Shown here: one piece after another, positions 18,501 through 34,140 of the stretch
Layout of the letters: every line of letters begins with the position of its first letter
Numbering within the stretch: position 1 is the stretch's first letter
Source: Paroedura picta
Taxonomy: Eukaryota > Chordata > Lepidosauria > Squamata > Gekkonidae
NCBI RefSeq assembly: GCF_049243985.1
Contig: NC_135371.1
Span: forward strand, 1,637,501 to 1,701,500
Reading direction: 5' to 3'
Length of the DNA: 64,000 nucleotides
Made by a program: the position numbers and the translations under genes
The notes under the pieces: generated by a model
What the model saw: the letters and a program-made list of their open reading frames with translations, nothing else
Told to the model about the DNA's origin: nothing
The model's database searches: none

Positions 18501-20020
18501 CCTCTAGAAAATGGAGGCTAGGGAGTGGGGGCTCTGTGGCATTGTACACACAAACCCTGAATTCATCCCCCAAACCCGAGTTTCCTAGCCTTTATATGCA
18601 AGACGTGGGCACCAGTGTGATTTGCTGTTTACAAGAGAATCCATTTATTTCAAAAATAAATCAACACCTAATGGCCACCCCCTCCGAAAACACCACAAAC
18701 CTGAAGACCTGTTGCCAGGAACGTGCTAGAAGTTAGGGCCAAAATGTTATGGTTGTCACCTGTTGCGTCATTACCCCCGTGGAGGGCCAAGTCCTGAGAC
18801 ACCCCCTGGGTAGCACCACTTGCTTTAGTTAGGCAGATACAAGGGCAAAGCAGGGAGTTTGGCTAAGCCGCCCTCCCTGTGAGGTAGAACTGCCATCCCC
18901 TCTGAACCTTGGCCCCTAGCCTCCCGGAACCCAGAGGCAGTGCTGGAGTCTCAAACAAGCCCAGGGAAGAGAAACCTAACAAACTGCAAAGGCAGAGCGA
19001 CAGGGCAGACACTGGGGGTGGATGGGGTGTCCCCTCATGGCATATTCAAGAAACAGGCAAGTATCAACAAATATTTTGATTTTATTTAAGGAGCACAAAA
19101 AGCCAGTTTAATACTAGCAGTGAACAAAATACGCCCATTGCTGCCATATTTGTAGCGAAGCACTTATGCTCACAAGTGGAGCTTCAAAGTCCATAGAGCA
19201 TGAGCAGAGTTCCACAGTTTCAGAGTGGTCAGACCGAAAGGGTCCAAAGGAACAGAGGGCCTCGTGACATGCAGGACAAAGTATGAAACAAAATGGGACT
19301 CCTTATGGAAGAGCCCCAAGTGGACCTTCCTAAATAAAACCAACCCAATCCATATGCCAGTTATCAATTAGGCCCCCAGGGGCCTCCTCCGTGCCAGCAG
19401 GCTGCTTTGCCACAGGAGTTGGCAGCTGTCCTTTCGCTAGGAGTGGGAGGCAATAAGGACGCCAGCGGATAGGGGAAATGCTCTTTCATGGATCACAATG
19501 AGCAGGCAGTTGCCATTCACAGGACAATATAGCTGTATCAATCCAGCATTCAGACACACCAAGCAAGGGAATCTCTCCAGCTATCCGGTGCTCCAGGGAC
19601 AGCAGAGATGCAGATTTCAGCCAGAGCTTGGTCCCGGCCTGCATTGAACTCCCTGTGCCAAGCCCATACCCCTCTCTTTATGCCTGAGTTTAAGCAGTAA
19701 ACACGGTGGATGGATTGTGCCTGGCTCCCAGTTCCTCATTCTGAACACCTGTTCCAGTAGCAAAGACAACAGCCGGTGAACCCAGCCCAGCCCAGGACCC
19801 TCCTTAACGTGCTGCAGCTGTCAATCCTCCCCAATTGCAGGGAATTTGGGCAAACATGTTTTTGAGAGACACAGAGAGAGACTGCTTGTGATTCAGCAAA
19901 AGCAGCACAGCAAAATCTCATTTCTAAGGCAAGGAAAGGAATATCATATCATATATATATATAATATTTAATTTGAACTCTGGTGCTGGAAACTCTCTTA
20001 GACTGCAAGAAGAACAAACC
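18501..20020. other. Duplicated non-coding block, no gene seen
   Basis: Matches 36941-38400 along its length with small indels. I recognise no coding frame or known repeat family. It contains an (AT)n stretch at about 19955-19970, expanded in the second copy (38385-38410). Confidence 0.55.
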
Positions 20021-20306
20021 AGAAGAAAAAAAGGAATCACAAGATAATGTAATAGTCCTCTCTGTATTATTGATAAAAGTCCACTTTATGAAATTCTCAG
20101 ACTGGGATGAGCATTTGCCAATATGATATATATTACTATAACAAAACAACATTGGAAGAGCAACCACTGATGAAGATACACAGAAAGTGGGCTATTTACT
20201 TAGAATCCCGTTTTGGTTTACTCTTTATCATTATTTGGATTTTTACTAATAATACAGAGAGGACTATTACATTATCTTACCTTGTGATTCCCTTTTTTTT
20301 CTTCTG
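20021..20306. repeat. Inverted repeat with 60-bp arms
   Basis: Arms at 20021-20082 and 20237-20306 are reverse complements (AAGATAATGTAATAGTCCTC against GAGGACTATTACATTATCTT), with a loop of about 155 bp. The duplicate is at 38411-38690. It could be a MITE, but no target duplication was found. Confidence 0.6.
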
Positions 20307-20350
20307 AGTTCATATTGAGGAATCTATGGTTCTATATTTGATAGGAGAAC

Positions 20351-20655
20351 AAACCGGTCAGTCCTAGAGGAGATCAGCCCTGCCTGCTCCTGAGAAGGCC
20401 AGATCCTGAAGATGAAACTCAAATACTTTGGCCACCTCATGAGAAGGAAGGACTCCCTGGAAAAGAGCCTAATGCTGGGAGCGATCGAGGGCAAAAGAAG
20501 AAGGGGACGACAGAGAATGAGGTGGCTGGATGGAGTCACTGAAGCAGTAGGTGCAAACTTAAATGGACACTGGGGAACGGTAGAGGACAGGAAGGCCCGG
20601 AGGATCATTGTCCAGGGGGTCGCAATGGATCGGACACGACTTCGCACCTAACAAC
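20351..20655 (+). mobile_element. BovB (RTE) LINE 3' end
   Basis: An open frame at 20412-20651 gives the ORF2 C-terminus: LKYFGHLMRRKDSLEKSL, GKRRRGRQRMRWLDGVTEA and RTRLRT. It ends with the family 3' signature GGATCGGACACGACTTCGC and an ACAACAA tail. The strong similarity to the ruminant BovB end is the classic sign of this horizontally spread family. 5' truncated; a copy is at 38735-39045. Confidence 0.88.
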
Positions 20656-20656
20656 A

Positions 20657-20774
<118 letters not shown>

Positions 20775-21182
20775 GATATAGATATATTGATATAGATATA
20801 TTGATATGATCTGATATATGATATGATGTGAGAAAGGACAAGGCCTGCCACTAAACTCCTCGTAACAATATCTTCCACATCTCTGCCCACACACAAGCGA
20901 GGTTAATAACCGATCAGGGGCTTAGCCGAAAAAGCTGACTGCACTGTGACCCACCCAAAGAGGTCAGTTTCTCAGAAAATTAATTGGCAACCGCAGGAGA
21001 TTATGAGACCTCTTGTCTTCCAGCAGTCCATGGAGGCCCAGCACCTGAGCATCAAGGATCCAGGTGCAGAAGCTCCAAGGACCATCTTATCTGAGAAGAG
21101 AGAGAGAGGGAGAGAGAGAGCTCTTTGATGGGATGCCAAAATCAGATCTCCATCTGAATCTTGTCCCACCGTCTGTGCACCT

Positions 21183-24615
<3,433 letters not shown>

Positions 24616-24729
24616 CTTCGGTGTTTCCGCTCTGCCCCCCAAGGAGGACGAGGTCCAGACCCGGGCTCTGCTGCTCTGCCGCTGCCGGGAGGGAGACACG
24701 TTGGTCTTGGTTTACTTTCGTCCTCGAGA

Positions 24730-25350
24730 CCCCCATCGTCCTCCCCAAAAGGGCTCACGGGGTCCCCCCCCCGGGCCAGCCCGCCTCCCACCCCACCCGG
24801 GATTCGAACTCGCTCCTCTGCAGGGTCTCCTTCCCTCGGGTGTTCACGCCGTCGTCCCCCATCGCAACCCCAGCTCCTGGGGGGAGGGCAGGGGTGGGCG
24901 GGCGCCCCGGCAAGGGGATGCCTCCCATTCGTGGGAAGGGGCTTCTCTTGCCCGGCAGAGCCGCTCTTCCCAGGACCCCCCACCCCACCCCACCCCACCC
25001 CACCCGCCCCCCAGGCCTGGGAAGGCCGCGAGGGGGGTGGGGAGAGTCTGGCCTTGCCACCCCCCGCCCGGGATCCCCCGAGGAGCAGCAGCTGCAAAAG
25101 CCGGGCGGGAAATGGGCGGGGGGCAGAAGGGGAGGAGAGCAGTCAAACGGGGGGGGGGTGCAAGGGGGGAGGAGGAGCGAGGCGTCCCCGTTGATTTGGG
25201 GGGCTCCCCCCCCTCCAGCCGCCCCTTTCATTTCACTGACCTCGACCGGGAGACCCGCAGATCGCGGAGCTTCGCTTCCCCCTTCCCGGGAAGGCTCCCT
25301 CCCTCCCAGCCGCGCGGGCGCAAAGGACTCTGGGACTTGTAGTTCGGGCT
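24730..25350 (-). promoter_or_regulatory. CpG-rich promoter candidate of gene C
   Basis: GC-rich, CpG-dense stretch upstream of the ATG exon (24601-24681). At 25325-25345 the minus strand reads ACTACAAGTCCCAGAGTCC, one base from the ACTACAATTCCCAG core of the ZNF143/THAP11 site. A possible non-coding exon donor (GAG then GTCAGTG) lies near 25235. Long open frames across the island are GC artefacts. Confidence 0.65.
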
Positions 25351-26204
25351 GCAAGAGAGAGAGGGAGAGGGGCTGCGATTGTGTTTCTTCTGGAAAAGGG
25401 TTCAATCTTATGTTTCCTGGGTTTGCTGCCGGCTTGACTCTGCGGCTGTCTGTTCCTGGGCCGGGTTTTGCAGGTGGTCTCCCGGTGGCTCCCGGGCAGG
25501 TGGCCCCTGTGGGCTTGCAGTAAAAAGGCCCCCCCCCCCAGCACATGGCGCACCTTTATTTATGCAGAGGCAGACAAAGAGCCTTCCTGGGGGCCCCCAA
25601 TTGGTCAGTCCATGCAAACCCCCAGCAAGAGATCAGCGGGCATCCCACGGCCTTATATGGCAAAAAGCCAAAGCCTAATTAACGTGGAGAGCAATCCCAA
25701 GGGGAGTGGCTTGCCAACCTCCAGGCCTGGCCAAAACCAGGACCACAGGCCCCCTCGCGCCCTCAGGGGCCATAATAAACCCAGAAATCCCCCGTTGGCT
25801 CCCGCCTCCCTTGGCGTTCCAAGGCCCCCTTTCGCCTCCTGACCTTGGCAGGCTCTGCGAAGTCTCAACATTTGCAGCGATCGGACCAGAGAGCGTTCCT
25901 GGTTGCTCTCGTGTTGCATTTGACCGCCCAGTGAATCCCGCGGCCCTCCTAACCCCTACCTGTCCCCAGGTATGAAGCCCCCTAGGGGGAGATTGACCCT
26001 TTGTCCCTGCCAAGGAGTCTGCTCATCCAAGGGTTCCTGTGGATCCTATTTGTTCTAGTCTGCTGAGTAAATATTCCTTTTGGATTTCACTACAATTGTG
26101 GCCTGGAGGAAGGGATTATTCTGGTGACTTTACAGAGGTGTTTTCTGCCTGGTTCATGACACTATTTGATAGAATTTGAACCACTTTGTCCCAAGATAAG
26201 AGGG
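25351..26204. other. Intergenic, no gene seen
   Basis: No recognisable gene or named repeat. This stretch is not shared with the B, D or E units, where a zinc-finger fragment follows the promoter, so the duplication breakpoint for gene C lies near 25350. Confidence 0.45.
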
Positions 26205-26212
26205 CTCTAGGG

Positions 26213-26348
26213 CAGGGGTAGTCAAACTGCGGCCCTCCAGATGTCCATGGACTACAATTCCCAGGAGCCCCTGCCAGCTTTCGCTGGCAGGGGCTCCTGG
26301 GAATTGTAGTCCATGGACATCTGGAGGGCCGCAGTTTGACTACCCCTG
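26213..26348. mobile_element. 136-bp palindromic hAT-like MITE
   Basis: Same family and length as 8052-8187. Flanks are CTCTAGGG (26205-26212) and CTCCAGGG (26349-26356), an 8-bp duplication with one mismatch. Confidence 0.9.
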
Positions 26349-26356
26349 CTCCAGGG

Positions 26357-26592
26357 CATTCCCACCACATGTGGAAGAAGTCCAAGTGACCGCCTTGCAG
26401 AGACTGCAAGAGAACCACCCTGACCCCTCTCCCCCTCCTCTTCTCCAGGCTGGACGTTCCCAAGCCTTTCCTCCCAGGGGCTTGGGCCCCAGATGACCCT
26501 CATCGCTCTGCTCTGCACCCTCTCTCCATTTTGCCCACATCCTTTGTGAAGTGAGGCCTCCAGGTGCAGTCTGACCAGTGTAGTATACAGGG
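26357..26592 (-). mobile_element. CR1-like LINE fragment
   Basis: The minus strand holds the TGGTCAGACTGCACCTGGAG and CAAAATGGAGAGAGGGTGCA phrases found on the plus strand of the CR1 at 52760-53280. It faces the plus-strand CR1 that starts at 26600. Confidence 0.65.
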
Positions 26593-26968
26593 GGACCAGG
26601 TTAAGGTGACCCTTCCCCCTCCGTTTGGTCTGTTTAGCCTGGAGAGGAGGGGACTGAGAGGGGATCTGAGAACCATCTTCAAGTATTTAAAAGGCTGCCA
26701 TGTGGAGGATGGAGCAGAGTTGTTCTCTCTTGCCCCAGAGGGATGGACCAGAACCAACAGGATGAAATTAATTCAAAAGAAATTCCATCTAAACATCAGG
26801 AAGAAGTTCCTGACAGAGCAGTTGAGCCATCTGTTGGCTGATTCTGTGAAGGCTCAAGGGGGTGGCAGGTGGCAGGAGATGAGCGAGAGGGTGGTGAGTG
26901 TCCTGCATTGTGCAGGGGGTTGGACTAGATGACCCAGGAGGTCTCTTCCATCTCTACGATCCTATGCT
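26593..26968 (+). mobile_element. CR1-like LINE 3' fragment
   Basis: The plus strand reads [51 protein letters not shown], and ends GGGGGTTGGACTAGATGACC. 5' truncated and broken. Confidence 0.75.
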
Positions 26969-27429
26969 CCCCAATTGTTAATATGACCCTCAGAAACAAG
27001 TCAGGTTAGCCTAAGCCAAGCAGAAAGAATAAATAGAAATCGAAAGAGGGGGAGTCTCTTTTCTGGGGCGTGGATTTCCTGGGCTCTTTTCCCCTCACGA
27101 GGGCTGTCTTTTGTAACTAGAGGCCTAGTGAGTGGGGCCCAACAAGCCATTGTGCCTCAAGGACTGCAGTACGGAGAATAAACCAGCTTCAGTGAGGGCA
27201 GATGCTGAATGCTTTGTGACGTGTTAAAGCAAAAGAAATTTATGGCAGCACCTCCTCCGTTTCGTTGGGTGATTTCTGGTTGTTTTTTAAAATTAGCAAT
27301 ACAGCCCATTGCACAAAAAATTTACAACGGGCTCTAAAAAATCATTGCTGGAAAGGGCTGGCCAGAGGCTGTTGGCCAGGTGGGACATCCCCGCACCACA
27401 CCAACCCCTGCTCAGCCTGCGGTCTGGCC
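26969..27429. other. Intergenic, no gene seen
   Basis: No coding motif or repeat that I can name. Confidence 0.4.
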
Positions 27430-28400
27430 CTCGTCTCCGGCTATAGAGATCAGCTCCTCAGGGGAAAAGGGCTGCTTGGGAGGGGGGATTCTGCCATGAC
27501 AGCTCCTCTCCAGGCAGCAGAGATCAGCTCCCCCGGGATGAAAGGGCCGCTTGGGGGGGGGGGACTCTGTGGCATTGCTCCATATGGGGGTTCAGGGATG
27601 CCAGCCTCCAGGTGTGAACTGGGCATTGCCCAGAATGACAGCTCTTTTCCAGGCAGCAGAGATCAGCCCCCCTGGATGAAAGGGCTGCTTGGGAAGGGGG
27701 GAACCTCCGGCTTTGGACCCCACAGAGGTGCAGAGATGCCAGGCTCCAGGTAGAAACAAAGAGAAATCCTGTGTGGCAGGAAATGTTAATAACAATAAAC
27801 ATCAAATAATTTGTACACTGGCCACAGTTTCAAGGAAAAGATTTAATTGGAAGGAAAGTACTGAAAACGTTTTGGTCTGTACCTTCTTCAGTTTAGTTCA
27901 GTCTCAAAGTAAATAAAAACACAGCTGGATGTTGCAATCAAACATGACAACGGTGTCTGGCCAGAACGTACAGTGGGTTTCTCAGAGACTGCCTCTATGT
28001 GCTCTCTCAGAGACATTCAGTGCAGTGGGATCTGGGGATCCCCTGGAAGCTCATCTCCAGGCAACGGAGATCAGTTTCCCTGGATGAAAAGGCTGCTCTG
28101 GAAGGGGGGACTCTATGGCAGGGGGAGTCAACCTGTGGTCCTCCAGATGTCCATGGACTACAATTCCCATGAGCCACTGCCAGCGTTTGCTGGCAGGGGC
28201 TCATGGGAATTGTAGTCCATGGACATCTGGAGGACCATAGGTTGACTACCCCTCCTCTATGGTACCGTGCCCCAGGGGAGGTTCAGGGATGCCAGCCTCC
28301 AGGTGGGGCCTGGGGATCCCCTGGAAGGACACCTCTCCTCCAGACCACAAAGATCAGTGCCACAATTGGCTGTCCCTGGGGGAGTGGCCACTCCCTATTG
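27430..28400 (+). repeat. Degenerate interspersed repeat in several copies
   Basis: The block GGATGCCAGCCTCCAGGT ... CAGAGATCAG(C/T) ... ATGAAAGGGCTGCTT recurs at about 27430, 27510, 27590, 27660, 28020 and 28290. A similar piece is at 60950-61035. I recognise it as a common squamate repeat but cannot name it. A MITE has landed in it at 28119. Confidence 0.6.
28119..28254. mobile_element. 136-bp palindromic hAT-like MITE, perfect duplication
   Basis: Flanked on both sides by CTCTATGG (28111-28118 and 28255-28262), an exact 8-bp target duplication. The ends here read CAGGGGGAGTCAACCTGTGG, a variant subfamily also seen at 54289. Confidence 0.93.
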
Positions 28401-28499
28401 GGGGCACAATGCCAGGGGGGGCCAATGAGGCAGCGAGTGTGTTGTCCACACGCAACTTGCTTTTATTGTGGGAGAAGAAAAGATGGTCTACACTGGGAA

Positions 28500-29300
28500 A
28501 ATGAAAGGTTTGTTTTTCAATTGGTCAAACCATTTGTGACATTCGAGAATCCTTCCGTTCCTTGCTGGCCATTGTGAAATCAAATTTACTAAGTATTTAT
28601 TTCTGTCGTGTTTAAATCACCTTTCTACTGGCCCAAACTGCAAGCTATTAAAAACACGCTTCAAGCAAAAGAACTACAATTTAAAAGAGCAACAGAAGAC
28701 AAACTGGGTGACAAAGAGCCCAAAGTGGTCCCTGTTTAACACTGCAGCACAGTGGGAGGAGAATTGACACCCCCTTGGAAAGAGGTCCAATGGGGCAGAG
28801 AAACAGCAGCTTCTCTGCTCTCCAGATGGGAGACAGATTGCAGGTAAGAAGACCCAGAAAGGGTCGTCTTCTCTGCCTACGGAGAATGGTCCAAAGATGT
28901 GCCAGGGCGATTTGGTTGAACGTCTGGAGGTGGGTAAACAGGGCCCGGCACTCACTGGGAACAAGAGCTCCAGGGCTGACCTGAAAGAGTGAATCTGCAG
29001 CCCTTGGTGGGGAGTTTCCCCACCTGCAAGGTCCTTCCTGGGAAACTAAATCCTTTGAGCTAATTAATGCTACTGTTGTCTTGACAGGCGTATCAGCTAA
29101 CCCTGTGAAGAGCAGAGTGCTGTTTTAATGGCGAGAGAACATCAACCTGTGGCAGGAAGATTATGACCAATGAGGAAGATTACATGGTCAGGTTTACCAC
29201 AAGCACTTCTCTCTTGTTAGATGCCTCACTGAAAAATAAAAGATCCTTAACCATTTAATAATTAAATAATTTGGGGCTCCTGTGATTTATTTGATATCTG
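28500..29300 (-). other. Conserved 3' tract downstream of gene D
   Basis: Homologous to 630-1640 and 56170-57190. It is better preserved than the copy 3' of gene B, which the CR1 pieces at 10385-11245 truncate. Confidence 0.5.
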
Positions 29301-29416
29301 GAAGACTTTTTGTATTTCAAAAACTCTAAATCTGATCATTTCTATTATTCCTTCTCTTTGTGTGTTCTTCGATGGCCTCTCAAGGGGAATCTTCTTCCAC
29401 TGTTCTGTTCCTGCAG

Positions 29417-32400
29417 CTATTTTTTTTTCTCTCCGGTGTGGACTGTATGGTGTAATGTAAGCTTTGTGCCAGTGGAGAAGTTCTTTCCACACTGCAGGCA
29501 TTTGTATGGCTTCTCCCCTGTGTGGGTCCTTTGATGGGTATAAAGACTTGAGCTCTTTCTGAAGCTTTTCCCACAGTCCATGCACTTGTATGGCTTCTCC
29601 CCTGCGTGGATTCTTTCATGACACTTAAAGTGTTTGCTGAGACGGAAGCTCTTTCCACACTGAAAGCATTTATGTGGCTTTTCTCCTGTGTGGAGTCTTC
29701 GGTGGGAAGCAAGGTGCTGGCTGTGACTGAAGCATTTCCCGCACACTGTGCACCGGTAGGGTTTCTCCCCTGAGTGGCTTCTTTGATGTGAAGCAAGGCC
29801 TGAACTACCAGTGAAGCTCTTTCCACACTGAAAGCATTTAAACGGTTTCTCCCCTGTGTGGGTTCTGTTGTGCATATTAAGTTGTACACTATCGACAAAA
29901 CTCTTTCCACATTCCATGCATTTATATGGCTTCTCTCCTGTGTGGTATCTCCGATGGGTATTGAGGCTTGACCACTGGGTGAAGCTTTTCCCGCAATCCA
30001 GGCATTCATATGGCTTCTCCCCTGTGTGGATTCTTTCATGATAGTTAAGGCACGTTTTGATACGGAAACTCTTTCCGCACTCCAAACATTTATATGGCTT
30101 TTCTCCTGTGTGGATTCTTCGGTGTTGTTTCAGGTGGCAGCTCTGACTGAAGCCTTTCCCACACTCCTGGCATTTATAGGGTTTCTCTCCAGAATGGACT
30201 CTTCGGTGGGAACTGAGGTGGGAACTCTGACTGAAGCATTTCCCACACACCGTGCACAGGTAGGGTTTCTCCCCAGAGTGGGTCCTCTGATGTGAACGGA
30301 AGGAGGCGCTCCAACGGAAGGTCTTCCCACACACCAGGCACTCATAGGGCCTCTCCTCACTGTGGGTTGTCTTATGGGAACTGAGGCTCACACTGAGAGT
30401 GAAGCTCTTCCCACACTCCAAGCATTTATACGGCTTCTCTTCCGAGTGGGTTTTCTGATGCACAGTGAGGGCTGAGCTCCAGCGGAAGCTCTTCCCACAT
30501 TCCAGGCATTTAAATGGCTTCTCCCCCGAATGGGTCCTCTGATGTGAGGTTAGAGCTGCATTACACTTGAATGTCTTGCCGCACTCTGAGCACTGGCAGG
30601 GTTTTCGCCCCGTGTGGCTTCTTTGTTGAGAACTAAGGCTCAGACCAAAACTGTTTTCTCTCCCTGGACTCTCGGATGGCTCCTCCCTCAAATGGAGTCT
30701 CTGATGAGCAGTGAGGCTTACCAGCCTCCCAAAGCCCTTCCCACATTCAGCGCATTTGTACGTTTCCTCCCCTGCCTGGATTCGCTGATGGGAAGAAGGG
30801 CCGGGTTCCCATTCCTCCTGGGCTGGACTAGCAAGGAGGACGCCGGCCTGGAGAACCACCACAGACTGAGTCCCGGACTTCTCGGCTTGGCTTTCTCCCT
30901 CCCTCTTTGGCTGTTCTGGATTCCAGGGAGGCTCTTCCTCCCCTCCACAGCTGCTCATGACGAGAGAGACCGCCCATCGCTCGCTGTAGTTCCCATCGTC
31001 CCCTCCACGGCCTGGTGGGAGGAACAAAGACTCCTGGTCAGAAGGGGAGAGAAGTCTATGAGCTGCCGACATAACAGAGCTGCCTTTTCTGCAGAGTTAA
31101 GGCAGACCAAGCTCTTTCCTCCATTTTCATTTCCTGAGCCGGAAGGGCCACTCCCGCCTCTCGATGGAGTCCCACTAACACCTTCAGCCCCCAGCAGGAT
31201 CCTGAGTGTGACCTTGGCCTGCCCTCTATGTCCCCAGGGGACAGGTGTTGCCCACCAGGCATTTTAAATCTCCACCAGGCTGGGCAGCCAGCCCCTTAAC
31301 GACCAGCTTCCCACCTAGCTAAAGTGATTCAGGTAACCGTCACCTCCAGACTAGACTACTGCAGGTCGCTCTAGACAGGGCTGCCCCTGAGGCTGCTTCG
31401 GCAGCTTCAACTGGTCCAGAAGGCAGCTGAATGCATCCTTACTGAGGCCCAGTGGAGAGCACACATCCGACCAGTGCTCTCTCCGCTGCACGAGCTCCAG
31501 ACTGAGGACCGAATCCGGTTCAATGTTCTGGTGATGGCCTTTAAAGTCCTAAACCGCCTGGGACTGTTGGGCCTGGGAGACCACCTCCTCCGCTATGGGC
31601 CCCAAAGATCTTAAACTGGACTCTCCCGGGTGAGGTCAGGGCCCTGCCCAACCAAGGGAAACTCTGCAGGGCCCATAAAGCGGGGCTGTTCCACCAGGCC
31701 TCTGGCTGAGCCCAGAGACAGCGCTTGAAATCTGGCCTCCTGCCCCCAAACTCCATCCCACAGCCAGACTCCCTTTCCCCTCCCCAGTCCCCGCTCTCCT
31801 CCGCAAGCACAGCTAATCTGTTGTAATCTAACTCCGAATCATGCTGGTGTTTATATTTCATGTTTATACTGTATTATTATTGCCTATTTATATATTGTTC
31901 TCTGGTACGAGACTTTGCGGATTGGCAGGTTATAAATAATTTTAAAAAATTATTCTCACATTATTCATGTCTTAGGAGCAACCAAGTGATATATAACTTC
32001 TGAACCTCGGAAGAGCCCTGCTGGGTGAGACAAACTGTCCCTCTAGTCCAGCATCTTCTCTCACACAAGGGCCAACCAGTTCCTCTGGACGGCCAACAAG
32101 AGGGCACAGAGGCCGAGGCCTTCCCTCGATGTCACCTCCTGGCTCTGAGATTCAAAGGCTTTGAAATGCTCTGTGTATTTCCTTTTGTCTATTCAACTCA
32201 TTCATCCCCTCAGTCGCCCTCCTCCTCTGCCTTTCTTCCGCCTCTGCAAGGTCCTTTTGGACACCGGGTGACTAGAAGTGTCAAAAACCCCTCTACTCGA
32301 GCAAGGCAAAAGGGAGCCTTACCCAGCCAGGCCACGTTTCCGTAGTTCTCCACCATGACTTCTCTGTACAAGGCTCTCTGGTCCAGATTCAGCAGCCCCC

Positions 32401-33397
32401 ACTCGGCATTTGTGAAGCGCACCGCCACCTCCTCAAAGGAAACTGGACACTGGGAAAGAAGGGAGACATTTCCTCCTCACAAGGAATCCACTTGCTCCTG
32501 CGCAAATATTCTTTTGCTCACAACACAGTCCTTAGGCAGCCTTGTGCTGAAAGAGGCTCTTGGTCCCTCAAGGACAGTTCTCGCCCGTCCAGCCAGCAGG
32601 GGCTCACCTGGGATTGAACCGGGGGCCTTCTGCACGCCAGGCAGGCGCTCTACCTGGGAGGCACAGACCCTCCTCCTCACCCAGGCCCCTCCTCCCAGGC
32701 TCTTGGTACCCAAAAAGGGAGTTCTACCTTCCAGGAACCCCCCAAGGAGAACAAGAGAGCCTGGCTGGGGGTTTTAAATGATAGCCCTCTTTAAATATTT
32801 GAAAGGTTGTCACTTGGAGGAGGGCAGGATGCTGTTCCCGTTGGCTGCAGAGGAGAGGACACGCAGTAATGGGTTTAAACTACAAGTACAACGATATAGG
32901 CTAGATATCAGGAAAACATTTTTCATAGTCAGAGTAGTTCGGCAGTGGAATAGGCTGCCTAAGGAGGTGTTGAGCTCCCCCTCACTGGCAGCCTTCAAGC
33001 AAAGGTTGGAGACACACTTGTCTTGGATGCTTTAGGATGCTCTGGGCTGATCCTGCGTTGAGCAGGGGGTTGGACTAGATGGCCTCTATGGCCCCTTCCA
33101 ACTCCATGATTCTATGATTTCACAGGCCCCCCCAGTGTCCATTTGACGGAGCTCCCGGCCTCCCGAGCAGGCGGCTGGCTTCCCTTGCCGTGCTCAGAAA
33201 GCCCAGGAAAGACCTTATATTCATGTCTCTGTTGAAGCAGAAGAGGCCCTCTTTGTCTCAGGACAAAAGAGAAGTCCCAAATCTCCAGGCCAAAAGGAAA
33301 TGGCTCCCTCCAGGTGGGGGAGGGGGAGGGGTGGGGGAGGCCCGGGGCTTCTCTTCGCAGGTGAGCCGTCCCTGTCCCTTACCTGAGCCGGCCGCAT
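29417..33397 (-). CDS. Gene D: KRAB-A zinc-finger protein, 15 fingers
   Basis: Predicted nuclear KRAB-ZNF of 578 aa. Coding exons are 33397-33383 (MRPAQ; exon from about 33453), 32449-32323 ([19 protein letters not shown]) and 31011-29417. No KRAB-B exon. The finger exon has the spacer, finger GRLVSLTAH, a decayed finger, then 14 canonical fingers, ending with STGTKLTLH and TGEKKK. Compared with genes B, C and E, 12 residues are missing in frame from the spacer (after SPAQEE the next residues are WEPGPSSH). KRAB-A has NLDQ where the others have NPDQ. Fingers 1-5 match B and C; the C-terminal fingers (VDSVQ, TGSSG, SHSQH, RLSKH, RKSSS) match the truncated fragments. It is the tandem-duplicate partner of gene B. 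Confidence 0.88.
31290..31960 (+). mobile_element. L2-like LINE fragment in gene D intron
   Basis: It has the SRLDYC-type phrase (CACCTCCAGACTAGACTACT), then CTGCACGAGCTCCAGACTGA and a 3' UTR ending GGCAGGTTATAAATAATTTT. It is the longest copy of the element also at 13195 and 41800. Confidence 0.7.
32000..32170 (+). mobile_element. Dispersed reptilian repeat, family unassigned
   Basis: Ortholog of 13620-13790, with AGAGCCCTGCTGGGTGAGAC and GCCAACCAGTTCCTCTGG. Confidence 0.5.
32600..32695 (-). mobile_element. tRNA-derived SINE relic, gene D intron
   Basis: GGGATTGAACCGGGGGCCTT is the reversed B-box region. The A-box end is decayed, as in gene B. Confidence 0.6.
32780..33122 (+). mobile_element. 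CR1-like LINE 3' fragment, gene D intron
   Basis: Orthologous to 14400-14748. The frame reads [31 protein letters not shown] and [20 protein letters not shown]. Confidence 0.8.
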
Positions 33398-33539
33398 CGT
33401 CGGTGTTTCCGCTCCACCCCAAGGAGGAGAAGGTCCGGACCCCGACTCTTCCGCTGCCGGGAGGGAGAAGGGCAAACTGAGAAGTTTGTATTCGAGGTGG
33501 GGAGACAGATCAGTCTCGGCTTCCTTCCTTCATTGGGAG

Positions 33540-34000
33540 GGGCCTCTTCCTCCCCAAAGGGGCTCAGAGGGCATGCACGTGTGTGGGGGGGGGGGGGAGG
33601 CCCCTCCTTCCCTCCCCAGGCGGCATTCGGTGGGGCAGGATTCGCACTCCCTCCCCTTCCCCTGGCCTCCCCCCTCCTCCCCCCAGAAAATGACTCCTCC
33701 ATGCCCCCCCTCCAAACTGCACCGACCCCCCCCCCCAAGCCCCAACGCACCGACCAGGCTGCGCGCCCTCTGGCAATACGGGGGTCCCCGTCTCCCGGGC
33801 GTCTCCCGGCCGCTTCCCCCCGTCCCCCTGCACCGACCTCCCCTTGGGGGTCCCGCCGCCGCCGCCGCCCCCTTTGCTCCCGCCGCCTTCGGGCGCCTGC
33901 CTGGACTGGCCCTGCCCGGCCCTCCTGCCTGCCCGCCTGCCTGCCTGCCTGCCCTGGCGCAGGGAACTCTGGGACTCGTAGTCCAGGGGGGCCACCCCCA
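33540..34000 (-). promoter_or_regulatory. CpG-rich promoter candidate of gene D
   Basis: Orthologous to the gene B island. The ACTACGAGTCCCAGAGTTCC motif lies on the minus strand at 33963-33984. Confidence 0.65.
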
Positions 34001-34054
34001 AGAGAGCCCTGCCCTCCCATTGCCCAGCCTAGGATGATGAAGATCGTAGAGATC

Positions 34055-34140
34055 CAGGCGTGACCAACACGTGCTGGCAGGGGCTCATGGGAGTTGTAGT
34101 CCGTGGACAGCTGGAGGGCCGCAGTTTGACGACCCCTGGG
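34055..34140. mobile_element. Old half-copy of the palindromic MITE
   Basis: CAGGCGTGACCAACACGTGC, then one arm ending CGACCCCTG. It is orthologous to 15871-15945 and 44515-44605. The young MITE of the B unit is absent here. Confidence 0.65.

Noticed and set aside
25351-26204. A possible LTR relic upstream of gene C's promoter
   Set aside because: A few phrases resemble an LTR end, but I see no paired repeat, primer-binding site or coding trace, so no element is called.
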